Shown here: piece by piece, positions 5,787 through 14,874 of the stretch
How the letters are laid out: each line of letters starts with the position of its first letter
Numbering within the stretch: position 1 is the first letter of the stretch
Source of the DNA: Glaciihabitans sp.
GTDB taxonomy: Bacteria > Actinomycetota > Actinomycetes > Actinomycetales > Microbacteriaceae
Assembly: GCA_025463785.1 (NCBI GenBank)
Contig: JAODBD010000001.1
Span: forward strand, 1-64,000
DNA length: 64,000 nucleotides
Direction of reading: 5' to 3'
Made by a program: the position numbers and the translations under genes
Notes under the pieces: generated by a model
Seen by the model: the letters and a program-made list of their open reading frames with translations, nothing else
The model's database searches: none
What the model was told of the DNA's origin: nothing

Positions 5787-7177
5787 ATTCGGAAGCTATC
5801 AGCATCCGCCGACGCTGGATAGGCGCTCGGCACGGGCAGCAGCGGCGACGCCACAAGCAGCGGCACCGGGGGCACAGGCAGTTGCACCGAAGGCACGGGC
5901 ATCCGCATCGACGGCACAGGCAGTTGCACCGAAGGCACAGGCATCCGCATCGACGGCTCGCTGAGGTACGCACGACCGCTCGGCGAAGTCCACTGGATGT
6001 CGCCGTCGCCCACGTGTTTCAGCCTCCAGCCGGTGTGGTGCTTCTCGGCGTGGTGTTTGGGGCACAGGTGGGCCAGATTGTTGTGAGCCGTCTCGCCCAG
6101 ATGCTGCCATTCATGAGAATGATCAATGTCGCAACGGACCGCAGTACGGCTGCAGCCCGGTTTTCGACAGGTTCCGTCTCTCAGTCGAAGCCAGGTCTTC
6201 AGGTCGGCGGGCACCGAGTAGCGATCCCGGCCGACCGACAGCACAGCGCCGGTTTCAGGGTGCGTCAGGATGCGGACGAAGCTCGTCGCATCTCCTGCCA
6301 GCCGTCGGGCCGTCTCGATGTCGATCGGACCGTATCCCTCCAGCGTCGCGGGCTCGTCGCTGTGGCCGAGGAGGGACATGACCGGGACGATGACCGCGAT
6401 CCACGGCCGGATGCCGCTGGGGGCCTGCCCCGGTATCTCGCCGCCGAGCAGTAACTCGGTTGCGAAATCGGAGCGACGCTGCTCAAGCGTTCGATCGTCG
6501 CCTTTCGCGCGGGCCGTCGCGGCCTCAGTTGCTCGATTGTAGATGGCGTGCGCGTCGGTCGCGGGCAGGTAGTGGTGCAGCCACGCCATGCCGTCTCGGG
6601 GGTTCTCGATCGACAGCTCGCGGTCGGCGACCGACTTCGTGTGTCGCTCGGTGATGGTTGCCGGGTCCATCCGCTCGCGCACAGTTCGCGCTTTGCGATC
6701 GAACTGCGACACGGATAACTTCGCGGCATAGGTCAACACCGCAGCCTCGAACTCGGCGCGCTGCGTCTCAGGCAGCGAGTTCGCATGGTCGATGATGGAC
6801 TTCACGTGCCGGTAACTGATATCGCCGGCGCGCAGGGTCTCGAGCGTGGCGGGAAGCTCATGGACGAGCATCCGGCTCTCCATCACAAGGGTCTCGACCG
6901 TGCGCTCAGGCAGCCGCAGTGCGCACGCCAGCTCACTGACCAGCGTGCGTCGTGCCGTGTCGGCCTGGCTCCACGGCGTCATGCCTCGGGATGTCGTGAC
7001 GGGCACCGTGACCTCGGCGAACCGTCGGCACTGGTCGATCTGGTCGGCACGCGTTGCCGCGATCATCGCGGCCATTCTCTCCGTCTCGACCACGACATCC
7101 ACCATGCCGCCCAGCGCGTCGGCGGCGACCGCGTACAGCGTGCGCTCGTCGACCGTTTCGGTCGTGTCGATTTCCAT
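5783..7177 (-). CDS. DUF222 protein with C-terminal HNH nuclease domain
   Basis: A 464-residue protein: a long DUF222 helical region (residues 1-300) and an HNH motif around 340-390 (CRKPGCSRTAVRCDIDHSHEW, then HNNLAHLCPKHHAEKHH). This family is very common in actinobacteria, often in many copies. A DNA-cutting role is inferred from the intact HNH residues. The tail after residue 410 is an unusual low-complexity stretch of alternating MRMPVPS and VQLPVPS units, encoded by a 48-bp DNA repeat (about 5870-5965). The last 4 bases overlap the next gene. Confidence 0.9.
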   Translation of the reverse strand: MEIDTTETVDERTLYAVAADALGGMVDVVVETERMAAMIAATRADQIDQCRRFAEVTVPVTTSRGMTPWSQADTARRTLVSELACALRLPERTVETLVMESRMLVHELPATLETLRAGDISYRHVKSIIDHANSLPETQRAEFEAAVLTYAAKLSVSQFDRKARTVRERMDPATITERHTKSVADRELSIENPRDGMAWLHHYLPATDAHAIYNRATEAATARAKGDDRTLEQRRSDFATELLLGGEIPGQAPSGIRPWIAVIVPVMSLLGHSDEPATLEGYGPIDIETARRLAGDATSFVRILTHPETGAVLSVGRDRYSVPADLKTWLRLRDGTCRKPGCSRTAVRCDIDHSHEWQHLGETAHNNLAHLCPKHHAEKHHTGWRLKHVGDGDIQWTSPSGRAYLSEPSMRMPVPSVQLPVPSMRMPVPSVQLPVPPVPLLVASPLLPVPSAYPASADADSFRI

Positions 7178-7426
7178 GACTCAACTCAACTACGAGCCAC
7201 CGACATTCCGTTATTGCTGATCAGGCTGCCCATTCTCTGTGGATAACTTGCTCGTCATACCTCCTGTTAGTGAGATGATGAGCGCGGGCACGGGCAGAGA
7301 AACCGCCACCGCATCCGCGATGCTCGATCACGAGCCTCACCCGACAGCACGAATTCGATCTCGACACACTCCCCCGCGCAGGAGCAGACTTGGTACCACC
7401 GGTCGGATGCTCCAGGAGGCCACAAA

Positions 7427-8098
7427 ATGGATGCTGCAGTCGAGAACTTCATGCCCGTGCTTTCGACGGGCCGCCACAGGAACGCCCGCCGCGGCGCCTG
7501 TTTCATGGAGTACGCCTCCTACCTCGCGGGCCTGCGCTGGAGCGATCACCCGCAGTGCACGCATCCGAGCCTCGCGGCGCTCGCGCGTCTCGTCAACGAC
7601 CTCACCTCAGACTCGAACAGGTCGCGGCTCACCGTGCATGTCACTTCCGTGATCGGGCTCGTCGGGGACGACCCGCGCCTCCCCGTCATCCTGTCGTCGC
7701 TCGCCGCCGCGAGCGCTCTCCCTGTCGCAAACCAGTCTCGACAGCGTGCCCTTGCGACCGCGCTTATTCGTTGCGAGCGCCTGCTGGCAAAGTGGGACGG
7801 CCCCGAGATCGACCGGGCGCGAATGCGCATCCGAGTCGCATTCCTGATGGCGCCGGGCACCGAGGAGTGGGCACGCGCCTTCGTGGGCGAAACCGCCCTC
7901 GCCACGTTGCCACCGGTGTCGGTGAATGAGGAGGCCATCCTGCGCACGTCGGCGATTGGCATTGCCGACGCCTGCGTTCAGGATGCCGATGCCAGGCTCG
8001 AGAGACTTCTCAGCCAGGCGATCGACGAGTGTGCCGTCATCCTTGCCCCTGCGCAATCGCAGTATGGCCAACCGCGCCGCGAGCTCCAACCCGCCTGA
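7427..8098 (+). CDS. Conserved hypothetical protein
   Basis: 223 residues, starting at ATG 7427 behind GGAGG. The N-terminal part (NARRGACFMEYASYLAGLRWSDHPQCTHPSLAALARLVND) has a Cys, a Glu and His/Cys residues and resembles a short conserved actinobacterial motif of unknown role. The rest is mostly alpha-helical and alanine-rich. There is no signal peptide or clear membrane span. It stands alone upstream of pepN. Confidence 0.75.
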   Translation: MDAAVENFMPVLSTGRHRNARRGACFMEYASYLAGLRWSDHPQCTHPSLAALARLVNDLTSDSNRSRLTVHVTSVIGLVGDDPRLPVILSSLAAASALPVANQSRQRALATALIRCERLLAKWDGPEIDRARMRIRVAFLMAPGTEEWARAFVGETALATLPPVSVNEEAILRTSAIGIADACVQDADARLERLLSQAIDECAVILAPAQSQYGQPRRELQPA

Positions 8099-8168
8099 TT
8101 GCTGGCCCACAGGGGGCCACAACTAGACTCCTTCTCGGACACAATCCGTACTTGCGAAGGAGCATTCA

Positions 8169-10709
8169 GTGCCAGGAGAGAACCTCACCAGAGTCGAGGC
8201 CCAGGAGCGCAAGGCGCTCGTTGACGTTGCCAGTTACGGGGTCGTTCTCGACCTCACGACCGGCGAGACGACCTTCGCGAGCACCACGACAGTGGCGTTC
8301 ACCGCGAAGGCCAGGTCATCCACTTTCATTGACGCGATCACTCACACCGTGCACTCGGTGACCCTCAATGGTGTGCAGCTCGATCCCGCGCAGGTCAGCG
8401 ACGGCATTCGCATCCGCCTCGACAATTTGGCGGCAGACAACGTGCTCGTCGTCGTCGCGGATGCCGAATACACGAACACGGGCGAGGGACTTCACCGCTT
8501 CGTCGACCCGGTCGACGGCGAGGTGTACCTGTACACGCAGTTTGAGGTTCCGGACAGCCGGCGCGTGTTCGCGGTGTTCGAGCAGCCCGACCTGAAGGCG
8601 ACGTTCCAGTTCACCGTGACGGCGCCATCCGCCTGGGAGGTTGTGAGCAACCAGAAGTCGCCCGCCCCCGTTGTCGACGGCGACAAGGCCACCTGGATTT
8701 TCGAGCCCACGCCGAGACTCTCCAGCTACGTGACCGCGCTCATCGCCGGCCCGTACGCGGTCGTGCGTGACTTCCTGACGTCGCGTGACGGGCGCCAGAT
8801 TCCGCTCGGGATCTACTCGCGCAAGTCGCTCAGCCAGTACCTTGACGCCGATTACATCTTCGAGACAACCCGCAAGGGGTTCGCCTATTACGAAGCGAAG
8901 TTCGACTACGCGTACCCGTTCGACAAGTACGACCAACTCTTCGTGCCAGAGTTCAACGCGGGCGCGATGGAGAATGCGGGCGCGATCACGTTCACCGAGA
9001 CCTACGTGTTCCGCTCGAAGGTGACCGACGCCATCAAGGAGCGCCGGGTCGTCACGATCCTGCACGAACTCGCCCACATGTGGTTCGGCGACCTCGTGAC
9101 CATGAAATGGTGGAACGACCTCTGGCTGAATGAGTCGTTCGCCGAGTGGGCATCGGCCATGGCGACCGCGGAAGCCACCGAGTGGACCGAAGCCTGGACG
9201 ACATTCGCAGCGATGGAAAAAAGCTGGGCGTACCGACAGGACCAGCTGCCATCCACGCATCCCGTGTACGCCGAAATCAATGATCTCGAGGATGTCCAGG
9301 TCAACTTCGACGGAATCACCTATGCCAAGGGCGGCTCGGTTCTCAAGCAGCTTGCCGCCTGGGTCGGGATCGACGCGTTCTACGCCGGGGTCGGCGCGTA
9401 CTTCAGGAAGCACGAGTACGGAAACACGGAACTCAGCGACCTGCTTGCCGAGCTGGAGACGACATCCGGACGCCAGCTCGGGGAATGGTCGAAGCTCTGG
9501 CTCGAGACTGCGGGCGTGAACACGCTGCGCCCCTCGATCGAGACGGATGCCAACGGCGTCATGACCGCATTTTCGGTTCTGCAGACGGCAAACGCCGACT
9601 ACCCGACTATCAGGCCGCACCGCCTGGCCATCGGGCTGTATGACCTGGATGGCGGCAAGCTGCGTCGTACGCATCGGGTTGAGCTGGATGTCGCGGGCGA
9701 GAGCACCTCCGTCAACGAGCTTGTCGGGCTCAATAAGCCTGCCCTCGTGCTGCTCAATGATGATGATCTGGCCTACGCGAAGATTCGCCTCGACGACGAA
9801 TCACACGCGGTCGCGCTCAAGCATCTGGCAGCCATCGAGAACCCGCTCGCGCGAGCTCTCGTCTGGGGCGCCGTCTGGGACGCAGTTCGGGATGCCGAAA
9901 CCAAGCCGTCCGACTACGTCGCGCTCGTCCTCGGCAACATCGCCAGCGAAACGGAATCGACCACGATTCGCACGACGCTCAGCCAGTTGGTGCAGACGGC
10001 TCGCGTGTACGTCGCGCCTGCCAACCGTGCCGCGACGATCAAGGCGATCGGCGACGAACTGTGGGGGCTTGCTCTCGCCGCGGAGCCGGCATCCGACGCG
10101 CAGTTCCAGTTTGTGAAGTTCTTCGCCAATATCGCGTCGACTCCGACCCATGTGGCGGCGCTGCAGGGGCTCCGCGATGGTTCGGGCGAGCTGTCCGGGC
10201 TCGAGATCGACACCGACCTCGACTGGGAGCTTCTCGACGGCCTTGTGCTCAATGGTGCCGCCGGCCAGCCCGAGATCGATGGCGCGCTCGCCAAGGACAA
10301 CACGGCCAACGGCCAGCAGGCCGCCGCCCGTGCGTCGGCGACCATCCCCACAGCGGAGGGCAAAAAGGCTGCTTTCGACTCGCTTGTGGCGAAGGATGAA
10401 CTCTCAAACGTCATCGTGCGCAGCATCGGGGTTGGCTACCAGCACACCAACGATCCGTCGTCGCTTGCGAGCCAGATCGCGCCATACTTTGCCGCGCTGA
10501 ACGACATCTGGAAGACGCGCAGCTACAAGATCGCCGAGTACATCGTCGACGGACTTTACCCGGCGGCTCTCGCCTCCCAGGAGGTCGTCGATGCAAGCAA
10601 AGCGTGGCTTGCCGCCAACCCTGACGTTCCCGCGCTGCGTCGCCTGGTGATCGAGAACCTTGCTGGAGTCGAACGCGCGCTGCTTGCGCAGGCGCGCGAC
10701 GCGCAGTAG
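8169..10709 (+). CDS. pepN: Aminopeptidase N (M1 family)
   Basis: An 846-residue zinc aminopeptidase that removes N-terminal residues from peptides in the cytoplasm. Exopeptidase motif GAMEN lies at about residue 264. The zinc site HELAHMWFGDL is at about 298, with the third ligand Glu in NESFAEW about 20 residues on. The C-terminal ERAP1-like helical domain is complete. The start is GTG 8169, preceded by AAGGAG; a TAGACT box at about 8124 is a likely -10 hexamer. It matches the length of the actinobacterial PepN type. Confidence 0.96.
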   Translation: MPGENLTRVEAQERKALVDVASYGVVLDLTTGETTFASTTTVAFTAKARSSTFIDAITHTVHSVTLNGVQLDPAQVSDGIRIRLDNLAADNVLVVVADAEYTNTGEGLHRFVDPVDGEVYLYTQFEVPDSRRVFAVFEQPDLKATFQFTVTAPSAWEVVSNQKSPAPVVDGDKATWIFEPTPRLSSYVTALIAGPYAVVRDFLTSRDGRQIPLGIYSRKSLSQYLDADYIFETTRKGFAYYEAKFDYAYPFDKYDQLFVPEFNAGAMENAGAITFTETYVFRSKVTDAIKERRVVTILHELAHMWFGDLVTMKWWNDLWLNESFAEWASAMATAEATEWTEAWTTFAAMEKSWAYRQDQLPSTHPVYAEINDLEDVQVNFDGITYAKGGSVLKQLAAWVGIDAFYAGVGAYFRKHEYGNTELSDLLAELETTSGRQLGEWSKLWLETAGVNTLRPSIETDANGVMTAFSVLQTANADYPTIRPHRLAIGLYDLDGGKLRRTHRVELDVAGESTSVNELVGLNKPALVLLNDDDLAYAKIRLDDESHAVALKHLAAIENPLARALVWGAVWDAVRDAETKPSDYVALVLGNIASETESTTIRTTLSQLVQTARVYVAPANRAATIKAIGDELWGLALAAEPASDAQFQFVKFFANIASTPTHVAALQGLRDGSGELSGLEIDTDLDWELLDGLVLNGAAGQPEIDGALAKDNTANGQQAAARASATIPTAEGKKAAFDSLVAKDELSNVIVRSIGVGYQHTNDPSSLASQIAPYFAALNDIWKTRSYKIAEYIVDGLYPAALASQEVVDASKAWLAANPDVPALRRLVIENLAGVERALLAQARDAQ

Positions 10710-10735
10710 GCCCCGGCCCTCCGCCGTTCCAGGCC

Positions 10736-10793
10736 CGAGTTGCCCACATTGGTCGTGTTCTCGTCGTGAATCGAGACCATTGTGGGCAACTCG
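10736..10793. repeat. 58-bp inverted repeat after pepN
   Basis: Two 19-bp arms, CGAGTTGCCCACATTGGTC (10736-10754) and GACCATTGTGGGCAACTCG (10775-10793), pair with a single mismatch around a 20-nt loop. It follows the pepN stop by 26 bp and could terminate transcription, but there is no T run. The length and near-perfection suggest a dispersed palindromic element; only one copy is in the window. Confidence 0.7.
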
Positions 10794-10838
10794 CCGTTTA
10801 AGGGGATGCCAAGGAGCCGCAAATAGACTGGTGCGGCT

Positions 10839-11954
10839 ATGAAATTTCTGCTCGCATCTCCCGCGCTGTCGCCCTGGGACGCCTTCCTGAAGTTTGCGTC
10901 CGCCGCATATGCGCCCTGGCACATCCTTGTCAACATCATCTTCATCCTGGCGATCGCATTCATCGTGCGTGTCGTTCTGCGCTTCGTGATAAATCGCGTG
11001 GTGCGCCGCATTGTCAACGGTGTGAAGAGGAAGCAGGGCGCGGAGGATACTCAGGCGCTTCTCGCATCACCGCTCAGCGCGGTCAGGGTCGTGCAGCGTA
11101 CACGCACGCTGGGCAGCGTGTTCAACAACATTGTCTCGACGCTCATCGTGATCGTCGCGCTTCTGTTGATTGTCAGCAACCTCGACACGAACATCACGGC
11201 ATCGTTTGCGCTCATCACGGGCGCTCTCGGAGCCGGTCTCGGTTTCGGCGCGCAGAACATCGTCAAGGATGTGCTCAATGGCCTGTTCATGGTTGCCGAA
11301 GACCAGTACGGCGTGGGTGACGTGGTGGATTTGGGGGCCGCGACGGGCGTTGTTGAGGCCGTGGGTATCCGGATCACGCAGATTCGCGACGTGAACGGAA
11401 CGGTGTGGTTCTGTCGCAATGGCGAGATTCTGCGGGTGGGTAATGTCTCGCAGGGGTGGTCGCGCGTGATTGTCGACCTCGGTGTTCCGTATGACACGGA
11501 TGTCGCTGCCGTGCAGGACAGGATGCTCGCGACCGCGATGGAGATGGCAACGAACTCGAAGTGGCGCGGTCGGGTCGTGGACAGGCCGGAGGTGTGGGGA
11601 ATCGAGTCGATAGCCGCAGACTCGATCGTCATTCGCCTTGTCATGAAGACCCGGCCCGGGAGCAAGGATGACGTTGCACGCGAGTTGCGCGCACGCCTGA
11701 AGGAGTCGCTCGATTCGATGGGCGTGAAGCTGCCGTCGCTGGCGAGCGTGGTGCTCAGCGGGTTCGATGGTGCGGAGAGTGTAACCGGCGCACGACCACC
11801 CCGTACGGCGCCAAACCCGGTCGTGACCACGGAGGATCCGAAGCCCGTGCGCCCTCGAGCTGCAAGGGCGGCGAAGTCGGACGCTCCGAGGCCCGCCGCC
11901 AAGGACCCCCGCGCGACGACACTGCCCATCCCGAAGCAGGCGAACGATGAGTGA
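10839..11954 (+). CDS. mscS: Small-conductance mechanosensitive channel (MscS family)
   Basis: A 371-residue membrane channel that releases solutes on hypo-osmotic shock. Three membrane segments lie in residues 25-150. The pore-lining helix and following beta-domain signature are clear: GALGAGLGFGAQNIVKDVLNGLFMVAEDQYGVGD. The beta domain and C-terminal vestibule follow, then a basic disordered tail after residue 310 rich in Pro, Arg and Ala. TAGACT lies 9 nt before the ATG, so the transcript is probably leaderless. Its stop overlaps the glbO start by 8 bp. Confidence 0.93.
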   Translation: MKFLLASPALSPWDAFLKFASAAYAPWHILVNIIFILAIAFIVRVVLRFVINRVVRRIVNGVKRKQGAEDTQALLASPLSAVRVVQRTRTLGSVFNNIVSTLIVIVALLLIVSNLDTNITASFALITGALGAGLGFGAQNIVKDVLNGLFMVAEDQYGVGDVVDLGAATGVVEAVGIRITQIRDVNGTVWFCRNGEILRVGNVSQGWSRVIVDLGVPYDTDVAAVQDRMLATAMEMATNSKWRGRVVDRPEVWGIESIAADSIVIRLVMKTRPGSKDDVARELRARLKESLDSMGVKLPSLASVVLSGFDGAESVTGARPPRTAPNPVVTTEDPKPVRPRAARAAKSDAPRPAAKDPRATTLPIPKQANDE

Positions 11955-12450
11955 GACTGGCGTGCCGGGCCTTGGCGTGCCGGACGCGGTTGCGCCGGAC
12001 GCGGGGACGTCTCAGACTGCGGCGCCGCCGAGCCCGATCACGTTGCGCGCCTCGGAGAACGGGGAAGCCGCAACCGGCAACTTCTGGCGCGAAATCGGTG
12101 GTCGGCCAACGTTCGAGAGATTGGTGCGTTCGTTCTACGAGGGCGTTGCGAGCGATCCTGTTCTTCGCCCCATGTATCCGGAAGACGACCTCGAGGGCGC
12201 CATCCAACGGTTGACTGGTTTTCTCGAGCAATACTGGGGCGGACCGGGCACCTACTCCGAACAACGCGGCCATCCGCGACTGCGAATGCGCCATCAGCCA
12301 TTCAAGGTGAACCCGGATGCCCGCGATCGCTGGCTACTCCACATGCGAACCGCAGTTGACAGCCTCGCGCTCGCACCCCTCCAAGACGCCACGCTCTGGG
12401 GCTACCTCGAGCGCGCTGCGCACGCAATGGTGAATACGTTCGACGCGTAG
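11947..12450 (+). CDS. glbO: Truncated haemoglobin, group II
   Basis: 167 residues: a disordered Ala/Pro-rich first 40 residues, then a globin domain starting NFWREIGGRPTFERLVRSFYEGV. Group II features are FLEQYWGGPGTYSEQRGHPRLRMRHQPF with proximal His in RMRHQPF and the WGG motif; a Trp and an aromatic pair are expected to line the haem pocket. Relatives bind O2 and react with peroxide or NO. The start overlaps the mscS stop, so the pair is co-transcribed. A shorter start may exist, since the first 30 residues are poorly conserved in the family. Confidence 0.92.
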   Translation: MSETGVPGLGVPDAVAPDAGTSQTAAPPSPITLRASENGEAATGNFWREIGGRPTFERLVRSFYEGVASDPVLRPMYPEDDLEGAIQRLTGFLEQYWGGPGTYSEQRGHPRLRMRHQPFKVNPDARDRWLLHMRTAVDSLALAPLQDATLWGYLERAAHAMVNTFDA

Positions 12451-12453
12451 TCA

Positions 12454-12737
12454 TTCGCGGTGTAGCAGTTCGCGGTGTAGCAGGTTCGTAGCGCAACAGT
12501 TCGTAGCGCAACAGACTGCCGCAACGTGGTGCGTCTTGGCGATCGCGCTGCTGCATACGCTGCTGCATACGCTGCCGCACGCTGCACGTGCTGCTGCTCG
12601 CACTGCGGGTGGAGCCGCTGCTTGCGCGACTCGAACAACTCAAGCTTGCTGACCTGCTGAAGCCGCTGAACTCACTGAACTCCCTGGACTCCCTGGACTC
12701 CCTGGACTCATTGAACTCACTGAGCTGCTTGAGCTGT
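12454..12737. repeat. Short-tandem-repeat tract (15-bp, 12-bp and 9-bp arrays)
   Basis: This gene-free stretch after glbO holds successive small arrays. Two 15-bp units TTCGCGGTGTAGCAG lie at 12454-12483, two 15-bp units TTCGTAGCGCAACAG at 12485-12514, a 12-bp duplication of GCTGCTGCATAC around 12549, and eight 9-bp units (consensus CTGGACTCC) at 12666-12737. The 9-bp array ends exactly where the palindromic element begins. Reading frames across it give only repetitive peptides. No gene or RNA is recognised here. Confidence 0.8.
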
Positions 12738-12789
12738 TCGTGTTTTTCAGGAAGCGCTCCTTTTTAGGAATGATTCCTGAAAATCACGA
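12738..12789 (+). repeat. 52-bp palindromic element, copy A
   Basis: The terminal arms TCGTG-TTTTTCAGGA and TCCTGAAAA-TCACGA form a long stem. Inside is a second small stem, TCCT/AGGA. A second copy of exactly the same length lies inverted at 55439-55490 with 39 of 52 positions identical when aligned; the outer 12-15 bases at each end are identical. This looks like a REP- or MITE-like dispersed element. Between it and the next gene (12790-12932) are only GGT- and GCACGGT-type simple repeats. Confidence 0.75.
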
Positions 12790-12932
12790 GCACCTCGGAC
12801 GTGCCTTAGTGGTGAGGTCTTGGGGTGGTGATGGTGGTGGTGGTGGGGTGCGGTGTCCGGGTCCGCCTGTGTGCACGGTGCACGGTGCACGGTGCGGTGC
12901 GGTGCGGTGGCGGGGCGGGGCGGTGGCCTGGC

Positions 12933-13487
12933 TTAGCCGTGCCGCCGGTAGCGCAAGTAGACGACGCCGCTGGTGAAGCGTCGCTCGTCAATCAGGTCGA
13001 GGTCGACGTGGACGTCGGGTGGCAGCCAGGCATTGCCTCCGCCCACGATCACGGGCGAGACGAACTGGTGGAACTCATCGACTAGGCCTGCTCTCATGGC
13101 GACGGCTGCGAGGTGCGGGCCTGCGACGCTCACGTCGGAGGCCGACTTCAGGAGCCTTCGCACGGCATCCGGGTCGAAGTCATGCTCGATGCGAGTACGC
13201 GGAGTCGACGGCACCTCAAGCGTCGTTGAATACACGACCTTGTCGGCGGCACGCCAGAGCGTGGCAAAATCCTGTACGACCGACGGCTCACCCTCGAGCG
13301 GCAGTGTCTCCCAGACGGCCAGGACCTCGTACATCCTGCGGCCGAAGAGGTAGGTGCCGATCGACCGCTGCAGGTCGTTGACGAAAGCGTGCACCTCCTC
13401 GTCAGGTGCGCTCCAGTCGAAGTTGCCCTGCGCGTCTGCGACATATCCGTCGAGGGATGTGATGGCGACGTAGATCAGCTTGCCCAC
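12933..13487 (-). CDS. RibD C-terminal/dihydrofolate-reductase-fold protein
   Basis: About 184 residues starting MGKLIYVAITSLDGYVADAQG, typical of the RibD_C / YyaP-like group of DHFR-fold NADPH-dependent reductases. Other conserved parts are LFGRRMYEVLAVWE, DVSVAGPHLAAVAMRAGLVDEF and PVIVGGGNAWLP. The substrate is unknown; the proteins are found in many copies and are not the riboflavin or folate enzyme. GTG at 13487 gives the usual N-terminus; TTG 13499 would add four residues. Confidence 0.88.
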   Translation of the reverse strand: MGKLIYVAITSLDGYVADAQGNFDWSAPDEEVHAFVNDLQRSIGTYLFGRRMYEVLAVWETLPLEGEPSVVQDFATLWRAADKVVYSTTLEVPSTPRTRIEHDFDPDAVRRLLKSASDVSVAGPHLAAVAMRAGLVDEFHQFVSPVIVGGGNAWLPPDVHVDLDLIDERRFTSGVVYLRYRRHG

Positions 13488-13576
13488 ACGAACAGTCAAG
13501 CACCAGACGAGTCGAAATAGGATGCCTCGCGGCGCTACGAGTCCCTCAGAAGTTGCACCGCTCAGCGGCTGCGCGG

Positions 13577-14380
13577 CTAGCGGGCGCGAGCGAGAACCGA
13601 CCGCGCATGCCGCAACACCGGCTCGTCGACCATGCGACCGTCGAACTGGAAAACACCGCGCTCCGTCGCCGCAGCAGCGAGAATCGCGCGCGCATCGGCA
13701 ACCTCGGTCGGTGTCGGTGCATAGGCGCCCCGAATCACCTCAACCTGCGACGGATGGATGCAGGCCGTCGCCGCAAACCCGCTTGCAGCGGCATCCGTCG
13801 CCTCAGCCCGCAGCCCCTCCAGGTCTGGGATGTTCAGGAACACCGAATCGATCGCCGCCGTGTCGTTCGCTCCTGCTGCCAGCAGAACGGTTGAGCGAGC
13901 GAGCGCCGCAACCCCGCGATACGAACCGTCGACAAGGCGGCTCGATGTGCCGCCCAGCGACGCCACCAAATCCTCCGCGCCCCACATGAGCGCCACAACG
14001 TGCTCGACCGCGGCAATAGAGCCGGCGGCCAGCACGCCCGCAGCGGTTTCGCACAGTGCGATGACCTCGAAACCGCGCAGCGCCTCCACCTCGGCTGCAC
14101 TTGTCGCCTTCGCGAGCATTACTGTCCTGTACGAGGTGTGTGCGAGGGCCTCGAGATCCAGCTCGAAGTCGGCAGTCTCGAACGCGTTCACGCGCACGAT
14201 CGTCTTCGCCGGATCGAGCGGATGCGACACCAGAGCCGTGCGAGCGGCAATCTTGTCTGCGGGTGCGACGGCGTCCTCGAGGTCGAGGATCACAGCATCC
14301 GATCGCGAAGCCGCCTTGTTGTAGCGATCGGGCCGGTCCGCCGGGCAGAACAGCAGCGCAGGACCAAAGCCGAACGTCAC
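13577..14380 (-). CDS. citE: CitE/HpcH-family CoA-ester lyase (leucine cluster)
   Basis: 267 residues, a TIM-barrel of the HpcH/HpaI aldolase/citrate-lyase-beta family: LFCPADRPDRYNKAASRSDAVILDLEDAVAP at the start (Asp/Glu metal ligands) and MWGAEDLVASLGG in the middle. The gene order matches the M. tuberculosis Rv2498c-Rv2502c block, in which the CitE protein acts as a 3-hydroxy-3-methylglutaryl-CoA type lyase. By that analogy it would finish leucine degradation here. The start is GTG 14380, overlapping the maoC stop (GTGA); longer in-frame reading into maoC is rejected. Confidence 0.88.
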   Translation of the reverse strand: MTFGFGPALLFCPADRPDRYNKAASRSDAVILDLEDAVAPADKIAARTALVSHPLDPAKTIVRVNAFETADFELDLEALAHTSYRTVMLAKATSAAEVEALRGFEVIALCETAAGVLAAGSIAAVEHVVALMWGAEDLVASLGGTSSRLVDGSYRGVAALARSTVLLAAGANDTAAIDSVFLNIPDLEGLRAEATDAAASGFAATACIHPSQVEVIRGAYAPTPTEVADARAILAAAATERGVFQFDGRMVDEPVLRHARSVLARAR

Positions 14381-14874
14381 GGTCGCGCCCCCTCGCGCCA
14401 CACCAGCGCCGAGCGCCCGGCGGTGGCCACAATCTCGCCGGACTGATTGCGAGCCGTGTGCGTCATCACGACGATGCCCTGCCCCGGCCGGGAACCGGAA
14501 AGACGTTTCGAATCGATCAGCGTCTCCGAATACATCGTGTCTCCGAGGAACAGCGGAAGCGGAAACACGACCTCGGTGAAGCCGAGATTCGCGACGAGCG
14601 TGCCCTGGGTCAGCTGCGCCACCGAGCTGCCGACCAGCGTCGACAGAGTGAACATCGAGTTGACCAGGCGCTGGCCAAACGGCTGCGTCGCGGCCCACGC
14701 GGCATCCAGATGCAGAGCCTGCGTGTTCATGGTCAGAGTCGTGAACAATACATTGTCGGCCTCCGTCACCGTGCGACCGGGGCGGTGCAGGTAGCGGGTG
14801 CCAACCTCGAATTCCTCGAAAAAGAGGCCGCGCTGTTCGACGACCCGCTCATCCGTATCGCCGTTCCCACTCAC
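14377..14874 (-). CDS. MaoC-like acyl-CoA hydratase
   Basis: A 165-residue single hot-dog domain with FEEFEVGTRYLHRPGRTVTEADNVLF near the N-terminus and SMFTLSTLVGSSVAQLTQG in the middle. Such hydratases add water to enoyl-CoA. Its place between the acyl-CoA dehydrogenase and CitE lyase (as Rv2499c in M. tuberculosis) suggests it hydrates methylglutaconyl-CoA or a similar intermediate; that step is inferred. ATGA-type overlaps join it to both neighbours. Confidence 0.9.
   Translation of the reverse strand: MSGNGDTDERVVEQRGLFFEEFEVGTRYLHRPGRTVTEADNVLFTTLTMNTQALHLDAAWAATQPFGQRLVNSMFTLSTLVGSSVAQLTQGTLVANLGFTEVVFPLPLFLGDTMYSETLIDSKRLSGSRPGQGIVVMTHTARNQSGEIVATAGRSALVWREGARP

Noticed and set aside
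12302-12643. Minus-strand frames over the glbO end and the 15-bp/12-bp repeat tract
   Set aside because: The translation is low-complexity and follows the DNA repeats; no start signal and no conserved sequence.
13577-14698. Longer CitE protein starting at 14698
   Set aside because: The extra 106 residues are maoC read in another frame; GTG 14380 overlaps the maoC stop in the same way as the other genes of the operon.
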